64,000 nt of DNA from Poa pratensis (Eukaryota > Streptophyta > Magnoliopsida > Poales > Poaceae): NCBI GenBank assembly GCA_947311845.1, contig CAMZMU010000027.1, forward strand, positions 78,569,805 to 78,633,804, written 5' to 3'. Positions within the stretch are counted from its first letter, which is position 1; each line of letters opens with the position of its first letter. Both the position numbers and the translations under genes were made by a program. Under the pieces are notes generated by a model. It saw only the letters and a list, made by a program, of their open reading frames with translations. It did no database searches and was not told the origin of the DNA. Shown here one piece after another: positions 10,358-22,144 of this stretch.

Positions 10358-11068
10358 TCAGCCACCACGGGCCCGACGCGGCGGCCGCTGCCCAGTCCGC
10401 CCCCCGCCGCCGCCCCTTCCCCGACCTCTCGCACCGCCATGTCCCGCTGTTGTTGGCTCCCCGACGCCGTCCCTCACGCCGCCGCGGCCGGCCTGCTGCT
10501 TTTCCTCCTCCTCTAGCTCCTCACCACCAGCGGCTCGCCTCCATCCCGCCTCCAGCTTGAGCACGGACGGAGAGAGCACGGAGGAGCAGCGAGGCTACTC
10601 CTGCACCTCCCCTTTTCTTTCCGCGCCCGCCCGCCTCATTGCACGTCGCCGACACCGTCGCCCTCTTGCGCCCGGCTCCTCCTTGCCTTGGCTGGCATTG
10701 TTCTGTACGAGCTGCGGGTACCAATTTCCCGATCTCTACGGAGTATTTGCCGACACCCTACAGACGCGCCGCTGCTCGATTCGGGGCTCGATTCACCGGA
10801 GGTTAGTAATTCTTCCACGGCGTCTCTCTACCAAGAGGCGCTGGGCCAAGCGACTAAGGTCGCTGCAGACGCCCCGATCTCCCTGCCTCCGTTCGTTCTT
10901 CTGATTCCGAGTAAGGGTAAAGAAGATGCTGCTAAGGAAACCTTTGGCGTCCATGCGCAGCACGGCTTGACGATGGAGCAACTTTCATGCCAGCCGTATA
11001 CGGCGCCGGCAGCAAAAAGAACCTCCATGAGTTTTAATTTCTGTCTCCTTACATGTGTCTTTAATTAG
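10358..11068 (+). other. GC-rich segment with possible captured exons, unidentified
   Basis: Composition changes sharply from the AT-rich flanks to GC-rich codon-like sequence. A plus-strand frame at 10688-11068 (MAGIVLYELRVPISRSLRSI and onward) stays open 126 codons, but no domain is recognisable. A splice-like CCGGAG|GTTAGTAA occurs near 10803. It could be a captured gene fragment; no function is assigned. Confidence 0.3.
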
Positions 11069-12149
11069 TTTGTATATATTGAACTAAAACTGCATGTGTA
11101 GTTTTGCCTTTGGTAGATATTTGTACACATGACAATATGACATAGACAAAGCATGAGAAGTCAGTGATGATAGATATTCAATCTATTAAAGAAGCAAGTT
11201 TAGTTCCCATGTAGTAATCTCTCCCTATATTATATACCTGCTGGATTACTGCTGTCAGTTGATTTCACTTACGTTTTCACAGATTGATAGGTTAAATGTG
11301 GAGATCCAGCAGGCCAAATTTGCATACGATCTCAGTCGTGTTAAAACATCATTATCCACAGTTTGTATATATTCAGAGCGTTTATCTGCGGTTCGTTAAA
11401 TGCACTTCCAATATTTGTGGGCAATATTAGAAGATTTGGGTTCGAAGTTATACATGAAAATAACTATAATAGCATCAGACACTTCCTCTTGGGCCAGCAG
11501 AAAAGAAAATCTGTGTCTTCGGGTACCAACTTCTTTTCATTGACACAATATAGTTTTTACTATTCCATATCATTAGTTGCATCAAATTTTCTGGGTCTGG
11601 TAATTTAATATATTTGACACCGACCTATATTACTATCTTGATATGAATGGAGGTTGCACTCTATATTATCAAGTGAAAATTGTTTTATGTTTCTGTTGAT
11701 ACTATTGTCTACTGCTTGCGTGCTTCCCCTCCTAATAAGTATCCTTTGGCACTTGACATATTCAATATGTCGACATGATTTTTCCCAGGTGAAGAATTAT
11801 CAGCTAACTGCCTCACCTTGACTGAACCGGTCCATCTCCTGTAGGATAACATTGATTTTTTAGCTGAATCAAATGGCCATACTTTTACCATGCTTATGTA
11901 ACTCTGTATGGAAATAGTTGATTTTAAATAACAATCATCATGTACTTTGATTTATTTCTTGGATATGTGCATCTCAGGTTTAGTGGTTTGCTTGTGTTAG
12001 ATAATGAACAAAAATAATTCTGTTGCATGGATGCTCTGGTGAGTAGTGAACTTCAATTCTGTTAGTAATTGTGTTTACTTCTCAAATGACAAACTACCAT
12101 GTTAACTTCTATACTCTGCGTTATACATCCATATTCAATTACGAGAGTT

Positions 12150-12545
12150 TGTACCATATATGTAGTAAGAGTGTTTAATGGAAATTGTTGGTTAAATTGT
12201 TTTGTTATACATCTAAATTCAGTTACGACAGTTTATACCATATATGTAGTAAGAGCGTTTACTGGAAATTGTTGGTTAAAATGTTTTTTATTGTGGGTAG
12301 GTTACATTGTTTGTTTGAAACTGAGCTTAGTTTACTCGACAAATTGGACAATAAAGAGCTTCGTAATTACCTTACATGGTTATATTCAGTTACGACAGTT
12401 TGTACCATATATGTAGTAAGAGCGTTTAATGGAAATTGTTGGTTAAATTGTTTTTTTATTGTGGGTAGGTTACATTGTTTGTTTGAAACTGAGCTTAGTT
12501 TACTCGACAAATTGGACAATAAAGAACTTCGTAAATTTACCTTAC
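12150..12545 (+). repeat. Tandem duplication, about 168-bp period
   Basis: The block beginning TTGTGGGTAGGTTACATTG occurs at 12291 and again at 12459, and the preceding TACCATATATGTAGTAAGAG occurs three times. The copies are nearly identical, so the duplication is young relative to the rest of the Helitron. Confidence 0.8.
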
Positions 12546-14514
12546 ATGGTGTGTTTGCTGCTTTTAGTATCTCCAAGTAACCGCAGTTTCATGAAAATGA
12601 CATTCACATGTTGTTTTTCAGCAGTTAGCCATCAATCTTTTACGCATTTTTCCTACGTACAAAAAAATCCATGTAGGATAGCTATCATTTTGACATAGGT
12701 TTAAAGTTGTGGTTACAACTACAGGCAAGTTCGCATACATTCTCCTTACTGTATAGTTTGATGGGTACATGACTTAATTTCTTCCCTGCTTATGTTTGTC
12801 TGCTTATTATATGGATCATAGGACCTTGGCATGAATTTAGAGCAGTGTGAGTATCATTTGTTCCCCTCCTATAACTTTGAGCAGCCAATTTATATTTAAC
12901 CATGCTATATGCATCATTATGAAAATGTGGTTCACACAAAGCACTATGTTCTGTAAGTTTGCTCATTACTTCCTATCAAACTGATATCGTGATAAACTAA
13001 TGGTAAATATCAAGTAGATTAGTATGTTGTGTACATGGTAGCTTCCATGCTGCATGTTAAATTTTCAGATCTACAAGCAAGCTGGACACGACAGGGAAAT
13101 CGTATACTCTATGTGGTCCACTCGCTGTTGTTCTCGATTCATGAGTCGCTGGCGCTGCTTGGTGTGGAGTGGATGGAGCTGGGCCGGGACGCGCACGGTC
13201 GACACTAGACGGCACCCACAGAGTTAGCCGGAGGAGCTTTGCAACTCGGCAGCGGGTGGCGACCATGGCCACACACACCTGCCGTCCCGACGCTAGATGG
13301 TGACATGCTCTGCCACCATGCCCATAGCTTCCTGCTCAGCCTTCCCTGCTGCCTGGACAAACAACCGAGAGGTTCACTAAATGCAAGTGGCATAGGCATT
13401 CGATTCATGACTGCCCATCTCTGAAAAAATGTGGTGAAAGGCACACTGGCGGTTGTTGTGATCTTCATTGTGGACATATGTGCCAGTTTAGCTGAACTGT
13501 ATCATATCAATTCTAAACTTCATCTTATATAGTGTGTGCCCACTTAGTTCTATAAATATCTTTCTACTACTATGCAGTGCATCTGGTTTCCACTGCAAAT
13601 TATATCGGCTGTCCAGCTAGATACATTTGTACAAATCAAAAACACAACTTCTCCCTTCAAAATGATTCTCATCAAGGCCGCGGCGTCACGCCGCGCCAAA
13701 TTTACCTAGTAAATATATTAAGATAGACCAGATTTGAGCTCCCACATTGCTTCACTGTTCCTGGGAACAGTACCTCACGTTACTGTGCCCCGCTCCAGTA
13801 ACGTGCCCGTCTCTGCGCTGTCCATTTCTAATCCGACGGATCCGGTGCGATCGCCGTGGCAGTTTTACGAAAAGCGACACGTAAGCCCAGAAAGTGCGTC
13901 TCAAACCCCATTTTATCGAGGGAAAGGACCTAAACGTAATTTGCATAAACTGCAGGGACCTCGGTAAAAAAATAACCACAGAGCCCCTCCCTCCTCCTCT
14001 CTCCCCGCGTGTGCCGGAGTTCGCCGCCGGCCGCCGCACTCGACGCGGCTGGTATGGTCCTCCCCGCTCCGATCTACGCTCATGGCGAGATTCCCCGTCT
14101 TTTCCTCTCTCTCCTCACCAAGCGCCGCGTGCTGCCTCGCCCGGGACGGCCCGGAATCGCCGTCGGCGTGTACTTGCTCCGGCCGCCGAGCTCGCCCGCC
14201 GCAATAGAAGCTCCGGCGACCATTTCGCAGCGGCGCAGCCGCTCCTCGGCGCACCGCATCCAACCGCGTCTCCCACGGCGGCGAATTGACGCCGGCGTCC
14301 GCCGCCGTCCTGCTCACCGTGCGCACAGACGCCATTGATGATGTCATCCGTGCGTCACGGTGGGTCCCTCTTGCCAGCGACCAGTTCTTTTTCGCAAAAA
14401 AAAGGAAAAATCTGTCAGGTGGGCCCCAGCTGTTTACAAAATTTCCAGAAAAAGGTAGCAATATTGTAAAATCAATAGTTTAGAAACTATCCATCAGAAA
14501 AATGTGTAAAAAAT

Positions 14515-15610
14515 ATCGACATGCCCAGAACAATACATACTAATTACTTATGACATAATACAAACATTTTTGGACATTTAAATTTGGCAAATATTTGAAA
14601 CAACCTAATTGCATTCCCTCTAAATAAATGGAAGAAAATTTAATACATATACTTACACACTGTATTTTCCCCAATTATGGCGTTTAATTAGATATCTGTG
14701 TCGACGTACAAACATATTACACCGTTAAATTTGCTATAGAAAAAAATTAGAGATTCTCCAAAATACATATACCTCACAAATTAAGTCATATATTGCATTC
14801 TTCTCATTATGGAGTTCAAATAAATACTTATGGCATTCGACTACTTTAATTTGGTTAACATTAGTACAAAATACAAAATTGAACATTCAAAATTGCTTAC
14901 GAAACTAATAAATGTTTTCAAATCAGCAGCTCGAAATACAAATTCATATCAAAAATTAAAAGTACTCAATATGTCCAAATACTCTACAATACATCAAAGA
15001 CCTCCAAAAAAGAAATAAAAATGCCACTAATTCGAACATTCCATCTTGCTTCAAAAAAAAAAAATCGACATGCCCAGAACAATACATACTAATTACTTAT
15101 GACATAATACAAACATTTTTGGACATTTAAATTTGGCAAATATTTGAAACAACCTAATTGCATTCCCTCTAAATAAATGGAAGAAAATTTAATACATATA
15201 CTTACACACTGTATTTTCCCCAATTATGGCGTTTAATTAGATATCTGTGTCGACGTACAAACATATTACACCGTTAAATTTGCTATAGAAAAAATTAGAG
15301 ATTCTCCAGAATACATATACCTCACAAATTAAGTCATATATTGCATTCTTCTCATTATGGAGTTCAAATAAATACTTATGGCATTCGACTACTTTAATTT
15401 GGTTAACATTAGTACAAAATACAAAATTGAACATTCAAAATTGCTTACAAAACTAATAAATGTTTTCAAATCAGCAGCTCGAAATACAAATTCATATCAA
15501 AAATTGAAAGTACTCAATATGTCCAAATACTCTACAATACATCAAAGACCTCCAAAAAAGAAATAAAAATGCCACTAATTCGAACATTCCAGCTTGCTTC
15601 AAAAAAAAAA
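14515..15610 (+). repeat. Direct tandem duplication, about 549 bp unit
   Basis: ATCGACATGCCCAGAACAAT starts one copy at 14515 and the next at 15064, and similarity continues to an A-rich string at each copy's end (15053-15063 and 15600-15611). Differences are single bases and A-run length. Each copy contains the same 62-codon AT-rich frame (14830-15018 and 15378-15566). This follows from the duplication rather than from selection on a gene. Confidence 0.9.
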
Positions 15611-15613
15611 ATG

Positions 15614-16527
15614 AAAAAACATAAAGTACATCAGCATGTTCACATTTCCAATTTCCTAAATGTTTGGAACTACGATAAAATACACCATAATCCCAACAAA
15701 AAAATACATGTATCCCATTTGAAAATTTCAATTTCTACAAAATTTAGGCATACTCTGAAATGTACATGCTTCACATATTATATGACGCATTGAATTCTTC
15801 CTAATTATGTAGTTCAAATAGATATTTATGCCTACTTTAATTTGGTGAACATTAGTACAAAAAAATCGAAATGGATTTCCTCTAATTATGGATTGACTTT
15901 AACAAATGCGGAAATACTATACATCCTCCCATTATGAAATTCAAATAAAAATTTCGACAACATACAGACATGCACAACCATTTTTGAACGTTTCGAATTG
16001 CTGAAGAATTGGAGACGCTCTAAAAATATATCTCACAAAATGCATTCTCCCTAAATATGGAGTTCAAATAAATATTTATGGCATCCTACAAATATATAAA
16101 TCCAAACATTCCCAATTTGCTACATATCTGAACATGCTCAAAATGGCAAACTGCTTATTTCCTTTAAGTGTTTTATTTTTCCTATTCTTTTATCTTTTTC
16201 TCCGCCGTCTCCCACTGCCACTAAACTAACCATTTTATTGACAATTGGTCTAATTACAAAAAAAATTATGTTCCAATTGCACGAGTGCGTCGTGACGCCG
16301 CACCATTTTTCCCTAAATATTTGGAGATACTTTTTCTCGGTGGGTAAGACTCACTACTTAGGTCTAATTACTAAAATTAAATGTTTGCACAATTTAAACG
16401 ACTAATTACTAAAATTAAATGTTTGCACAATTTTTTTGTTGGGATTATGGTGTATTTTATCGTAGTTCCAAACATTTAGGAAATTGGAAATGTGAACATG
16501 CTGATGTACTTTATGTTTTTTCGTTTT
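15614..16527. repeat. Inverted repeat pair (arms about 95 bp) in Helitron 2
   Basis: The arm at 15614-15708 (CATAAAGTACATCAGCATG and onward) recurs as its reverse complement at 16434-16527. The second arm is embedded in a three-fold repeat of TAATTACTAAAATTAAATG between 16355 and 16575. An RNA through this region could fold back. Confidence 0.8.
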
Positions 16528-17404
16528 ATTGACAATTGGTCTAATTACTAAAATTAAATGTTTGCACAATTTAAACGACTTCCAAATCTCACCGACTTAC
16601 AAAGTAATAACTTTAAAATATATCAGAAATATCGCAGGAAAAAAAAACTACTTATAGCCCGTGAATTTAAACCATAGCCTTATTCCAATTTCAACTATTT
16701 CCAAACCAACACGATTTTCCAAGACATACGTTCTCGAATTTGAATTATAGCCCACATCCGCGACATACAAATTTGCATATTTCGAAAATTTAGATGCCCT
16801 CTAAACCTAGCCATTTCTCTTTTTTTTTGAAAAATAAACCTAGCCATTTCATAAATGCCAAAATAATACAAATTTACATAACTTCCCAATTTGAATAGCT
16901 TTCCACATCTACACAGTCTTTTAGCCATACACTTACTTTCAGTTTCATTAATTTCCAAACATTCAAAAAAATACCCGCAGTTTCAAATTTACATTTTACC
17001 CACACACGCGCGGCATCGCCGCGCAAATTTACCTAGTAGCTAATAATATGCATGCTCATCTAATGACAACTGGTCATTTTGGTGACATGACATAAAATTA
17101 TAAGATGAAAAAGATAATGGTGGTAACATATTATCTTAGCATCATGTAGCGGCTCATCACAGGAAAAAATGAGTCTACAATTTAATAAATGAAGTCATTT
17201 ATCGTATTAACTTTATAATATTTTGCACTATGAATATAGTATACTAGAATAGTGTTTACTCCCCACAATGACTACCGTAACCGAGCTAATTTATGTAGGT
17301 AAGAACCAATTAGTTGAACATTGATTTGGTTGTAATATCTTCAAACTCGATAAATTAAATCGTAAGTCGTCCGCCACGTTTGCCCCGAAGGTAGCCAAAA
17401 AAAA

Positions 17405-17557
17405 TACTCACTCTGTTTCTAAATATCATCCTTTTTAGTTTTTTTATCCTGATTTGTATGTATCTAGACATATTTTAGTGTGTTGATTCACTCATTTTAA
17501 ATTTTAATCCATATTGAAATGGTCAAAACATTCCATAAATTGGAATGGAGCAAGTAT
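17405..17557. mobile_element. Degenerate Stowaway MITE
   Basis: The left end TACTCACTCTGTTTCTAAAT and right end GGAATGGAGCAAGTA are diverged forms of the Stowaway TIR CTCCCTCCGT. The internal TAGTGTGTTGATTCACTCAT and the size of about 150 bp fit the family. TA flanks both sides. Confidence 0.6.
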
Positions 17558-17845
17558 AAATACCAACTCTTCGTTTTTCACAAATAAGTTTTATGTTAAA
17601 TCAAACTTCTAATGTTGAACAAATTTTCAAAAAAAATTACATCTTTAATTCCAAAATGCAATATAAAATATTTTTGGTGGATCTAACGATGTTGATTTGG
17701 TTTTGTATAGTTTGATATTTTTCGATAAATTTGGAAAGTTGTGTTTCATATTTCAAAGCCCTACTATTCTATTACCCACCACAGTCCATTTCAAATCTAA
17801 GGAAAACAAACTTCCTACAAAACATGGCTTTTGCCTTCCACAGTG

Positions 17846-17961
17846 GTGAAATTTGACAAAATTAACCCTTTGCCGAAACTTCATCCAAAAATAACCCTTT
17901 TTTGAAAAAAATTCAAAAACTAACCCTTTTGTGTGGCTCCCGTACCGGGGGCGCCACACAT
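17846..17961 (+). repeat. MULE left terminal inverted repeat
   Basis: It runs from GTGAAATTTGAC through AACCCTTTGCCGAAACTTC to GGCGCCACACATG and pairs with 27275-27390. Just inside it, 17962-18100 carries further palindromic GTGTGGCGCC/GGCGCCACAC motifs, possible transposase-binding or hairpin sites. Confidence 0.85.
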
Positions 17962-18149
17962 GAAGGTGCAACGCCCCAGCCTGGGGAGCCACACCTCTTC
18001 CAGCATGGCAGAGCGGGCCCCATCCTTGGTTGTGTCGCGCCGGAGCTGGGGGCGCCACACCTCCATGTGTGGCGCCGGTGGCTAGGGCGCCACACAAGGA
18101 CATTGACTCACCCAGCCCGACCCGACCCACATCTCCTCACTCGTTACTT

Positions 18150-18272
18150 ACACAGAAAAAAGGAAAGGAAGAAGAACAAGGGCGGCGGCTGCGGTTCCTC
18201 CTCTCCCCCTCTCAAATCCACACCAAATCTGCACCGATCTGAAGGGATTTGGGCTCCCCGTCGTTCCTCAAG
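18150..18272 (+). promoter_or_regulatory. Probable 5' untranslated exon of the PMD gene
   Basis: GC-rich leader-like sequence ends at CTCAAG|GTAATC (18272), a good donor. TATGTAG|G at 18684 is a matching acceptor 2 bases before the ATG. This makes a long 5'-UTR intron (18273-18684), common in plant genes. The transcription start is not defined. Confidence 0.45.
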
Positions 18273-18685
18273 GTAATCTCCTCCGTTCCCCTCAGTTTCA
18301 TCCAATAGATGTTTCAGATTTTTCCGGTTTTTGCCACACTAGGTGAAATCTTAGTTCATCCTAGATTTCGAAATTAGTATGGCATGAGGCTTGTTTTTTG
18401 ATCCCCTAGCATTTGTATGACACTTGTGATAGTTGTTAATCATGTGGAGGGTTGATTTTCATTTTTAGTTAATTCGGTATAGATGTGTGATATGAAATCT
18501 ATGTGTATGTGAGGTGTATTTGTGGATGTAATAGTGGTTACCCAATGGTAGATGTGTGATATGAAATTTTATATGTGGTGTATGTGTGGATGTGGTAGAT
18601 GTCCTATATGAGGTTGAAATGAATATTGAAAAGATATTGAAAAATTTCTATCTCTTACTAGTGCTAGTTTTTTAAAATATGTAGG

Positions 18686-21323
18686 ATGGAACTTCTCGAA
18701 GAACAATATGATAAGCCGCACCGTGCGAGAAAGATTGCGGAGGGAAAGGTAATTTGTAATGTTTTGCATATTTTAGATGTTAGTTCATATTTCTATTCGG
18801 CATGGATATTGTTGTAACTTGTAATTATTTTTTTAGGTACTTGCCCCCCTTCGTCTTCGGTCTCACGAGGCCTCCTTGCAACATGATGACAAGGGCAAGG
18901 GCATGCCGTACGACGAGAGGTACACCGAGTACATCGAGAAGCTTGGACTCCTTCCATTCATCCAGCTCGTGTCTCGGTCCACGCCAAATTTCAATCCTTC
19001 GGCCATCACTGCTCTTGTTGACCGTTGGAGACCGGAGACACACAGCTTTCACCTCCCCACCGGGGAGATGACGGTGACTCTTCAGGACGTGTCGATGATC
19101 CTGGCACTCCCCATCACGGGCAAACCTGTGTGTTTTGGTACTGAATCTGATGGGTGGCGCGAGAAGATGTTCAGCCTTATAGGTGCGGCTCCTCCAGAGA
19201 AGGATGACTCTACTAAGGATAGACTCTCCGCCGGCGCCTCATTTGTTTGGATCCGGGAAAAATTAGCTAAGTGTCCTGAAGGGGCTGATAAAGTGGTGAT
19301 TCAGAATCATGCACGCGCATATGTGTGGTACATGATCACGAGGACTTTGTTTGCTGATAGTAGTGGGCGGACCGCTCCGTGGATGTGGCTGAAGGCGTTA
19401 ACACGTTGGGAGAGTAAGCAAAGCTGGGGTATGGCTGCGCTTGCTTACTTGTACCGGCAGGTAAATATTTATCTTGCTTTGTTTCTTGTGTGTGCAAAAC
19501 TTATGAAATTCTAACATGTATACCTATATGTGCAGTTGGATGATGCGTGTCGTCGGTTCGTCGGTGAGGCCGGTATCGGTGGTCCAATGATCCTACTTTC
19601 GGTTTGGATGTGGGAACACTTCTCAGTTGGACGGCCGAAGCTTTTGCCATGGAAGCCTTGGAACGACCATGACCATCCCCAGAGGCTTCGGGAGGCTACA
19701 TGGGCGTACAAGTGGGACAGGGTTGCGGAGTTCACCGGTGACCCGCAAAAGGAGTACTTGCGGTACATCAACGAGTTCGACTCGCTGACACCCGACCAGG
19801 TAATAATTAGATTGCTTTCGTTCAATCACAATCTATCTTAAATCCCAACTGCACATGCTGAAATGAGTACTATGATATAGGTGAAATGGCAGATTTATGG
19901 TGTCGGGGAGAGATTTGGTTGGAATCCAGAATTCCCCCTAAACCCAAAGTGTTTCGAGGAAGAATATCTTTGGATGATGCAGTGCCCATTGATATGCTTG
20001 TATGCCATTGAGTTCCACCTACCACATCGTGTGATGAGCCAATTTGGGTTGTATCAAACTACACCGCCAAAGTGGATAAACATGATGTTTTCGTTGCACG
20101 AGTGAGGCTCCAAATTTTGTCTTACCCAATCTTCTTATGTATTAGTGTAGTTACTAATATTTCATTTGTTGACCATGTAGATTGGACCCGCGCCGGCAGA
20201 GGAAGATCACGAAATGGGATAAACATCATAAGGATTACATCACTACATTCAATGCCGAGTTGAAAGAGGCAACGGACAGGAAGGTGTATATCTGGGATCG
20301 CCCCAAGTACCGTCAAGAGGCATTCGATACATATCTTGGTTGGTATCTTGCACGTACCCGTTCCGTATATGCCCCCCGGCTTATGAGGAGCTCTTGGAGG
20401 ACATGGACGATGATGCTATTGTTGAGCTCCGGTACAACAAGGTCGTAAGAGAAGGCAACCGAACTGATTTCGCTCCCGTGATGAACTTTATGGTAATTTT
20501 TGCCCAACTTATTTCATCTTATCATAATTAGAGTTTAGTTGTTGACATGTTTGTTTTCATAGCGCAATGAGATCGACCGCCAAGCGGTAGCAGCCGAGGA
20601 GGCAGCCATGTTACCTCGTGGCAAGAAGGGAGATGTTGCCATTAGGGAATTTGTGAAGGTAAGTTAGACGATCTCCGCTTCGTGCATAATTTGTTGTTCA
20701 TTTGTACTAAGATATTGATTTCTTGCCGTCATAGCGTTCCGCAACTCGGTTGCGCACTTTAGCGCATTTGCTTGGTTGTCGCGGCGATGATGCCATGCCG
20801 ACCTGCTCGAGGTCCCCTTCAACCCCTATCCGTGGTGATGCTTCTAGTTCGAACCCACATGAGCCCAATGATGAGGAGGTCGAGGTATGAATATGTTACA
20901 TGCCGGTCACCCAAAAATGATTTCTTGAACCTCAACCATGTACTAATTATTCCGCTTACATTCTTTCATTTCTAGGGCAATATAGTTGATAATGTGAACG
21001 ATGACATGACCCTGCAGGCGTACCAGCGATCCTTCCACCTAAGATCCAAGAAGAAGTCTACCAAGCGTTACTCACCGGACGACTACATCTACAAGAAAAA
21101 GGGGCCTGCTGAGGATGAGGATGACGACGATCAGGAGTCCGATGATGCGGAAGAGCACGTGTCGGAGGATGAGGACTCGGAAGAGCACGTGTCGGAGGAT
21201 GAGGACTCGGAAGATCACGTGTCGGAGGAAGAGCCGCTGAAGAAGCTACCTGTGAGGAGTAGGAGGAAGAACGCGGATCCGGCACCGACTGAGCCTTTGA
21301 GGAGGCTAAGGAAAAGGAAGTAG
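18686..21323 (+). CDS. Plant mobile domain (PMD, MAIN/MAIL-like) protein, MULE-borne, with one frameshift
   Basis: Eight exons with GT-AG junctions can be read: 18686-18748, 18837-19460, 19536-19799, 19881-20101, 20181-20492, 20563-20658, 20735-20884 and 20976-21323. Exon 2 carries the PMD core, including LPTGEMTVTLQDVSMILALP. Exon 3 has the W-rich WMWEHFSVGRPKLLPW block. The last exon is acidic, with three EEHVSEDEDS-type repeats and a basic RSRRKN tail. PMD proteins occur as host genes (Arabidopsis MAIN/MAIL1, nuclear, linked to silencing and phosphatase PP7L) and as passengers of transposons. Exon 5 needs a 1-base shift near 20340-20365 to join its two halves, so this copy is probably broken. 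The role in transposition is unknown. Confidence 0.8.
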
Positions 21324-21432
21324 ACATGTCGTGATTCTTGTCGTGAACCATGTCGTAAACATTGTCGTAAACTTGTCGTAAGCATGTCGTAAACATTGTC
21401 GTAAACCTGTCGTGGACCTTGTCGTCAACTTG
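21324..21432 (+). repeat. Short tandem repeat of TGTCGTAAAC type after the PMD stop
   Basis: Immediately after the stop codon, TGTCGT followed by AAAC, GAAC or similar recurs about nine times with a period of 10-12 bases, in the presumed 3' untranslated region. It is too regular for chance. Confidence 0.8.
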
Positions 21433-21599
21433 TTGAACTATAACTTGTGTCTTAATTATATTTTGTTGTTTTGAACTACTGCTCTGTTTACATATTGTAT
21501 TATGTGACTGATGTGCTAAGTATGCAAATTTGGAGCATTTGTGCTAGTGGAAATCATGCAAATTTGGAGCATATGTGTGCTGTTTTGAACTCACAGTGG

Positions 21600-22140
21600 A
21601 TACAGGTGTGGCGCCGAAGACGGCGGCGTTGCACCTTGTAGTGTAGCGCCGCTCGCGGGGGAGCGGCAAATTAACAGAGAGCAAAGAAATCGATGCACTT
21701 GTGTGGCGCCGCCCGCGGGGGCTTTGCACATTCAGGTGTGGCGCCGGAGCCGGGGGCATTGCACATGTGCGGCGCCGGAGGCAGGGGCGCTGCACCTTGC
21801 AGTGTAGCGCCGCTCGGGGGGGGAGCGGCAAATTAACAGAGAGCAACCAAATCGATGCACTTGTGTGGCGCCGCCCGCGGGGGCTTTGCACATTCAGGTG
21901 TGGCGCCGGAGTCGGGGGCGTTGCACAGTTGCGGCGCCGGAGGCAGGGGCGTTGCACCTTGCAGTGTAGCGCCGCTCGCGGGGGAGCGGCAAATTAATAG
22001 AGAGCAACCAAATCGATGCACTTGTGTGGTGCCGCCCACGGGGGCGTTGCACGTATAGATGTGGCGCCGGATACAGGGGCGTTGCACGTGTGCAACGCCC
22101 TAGCCTGGGGCGCGGCACATAGAGGTGTGGCGCCGTCCTC
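21600..22140. repeat. GC-rich tandem array, about 161-bp period, in MULE centre
   Basis: GTGTGGCGCCGCCCGCGGGG starts copies at 21701 and 21863, and a variant at 22024. Each unit also contains GTGTGGCGCCGGAG, GTGCGGCGCCGGAG and GAGCGGCAAATTAA. The same GTGTGGCGCC core makes up the subterminal regions just inside both MULE ends. Both strands have long open frames here because of composition; these are not genes. Confidence 0.85.
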
Positions 22141-22144
22141 TCCG

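Larger units (their letters stand above)
10142..13709 (+). mobile_element. Helitron-like element 1, non-autonomous
   Basis: The 3' end is GCGGCGTCACGCCGC (13680-13694), a near-perfect hairpin, followed after 11 bases by CTAG (13706-13709) and then T, the CTRR-T signature of Helitrons. The 5' end is placed near TACTATATAAAAGATGAGC and is followed by the palindrome CTGTTCTTAGGAACAG at about 10197, shared with the next element. No Rep/helicase gene was seen. The interior holds GC-rich, open but unrecognised frames at 10360-11068 and a tandem duplication at 12150-12545. Helitrons transpose as rolling circles and often carry gene pieces. Confidence 0.7.
13711..17036 (+). mobile_element. Helitron-like element 2, non-autonomous, related to element 1
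   Basis: The 3' end is the hairpin GCGCGGCATCGCCGCGC (17008-17024), then AAATTTACCTAGT with CTAG at 17033-17036, almost the same terminal string as Helitron 1. Near the 5' side is CACTGTTCCTGGGAACAGTA (about 13752), the same palindrome as in element 1. An older 3'-end-like hairpin GTGCGTCGTGACGCCGCAC followed by CCCTAAAT lies at about 16285-16318, so an earlier insertion may be nested within. The GC-rich piece 13980-14340 has open frames but no recognised domain. The remainder is AT-rich repeat sequence. Confidence 0.65.

Noticed and set aside
14830..15566. Two identical 62-codon ORFs as a conserved gene pair
   Set aside because: Their identity comes from a whole-segment DNA duplication including non-coding sequence; the codons are AT-rich and have no domain.
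21544..22118. Long ORFs on both strands in the GC-rich MULE array
   Set aside because: They follow from the tandem 161-bp repeat and lack any start context or domain; open on both strands by composition.
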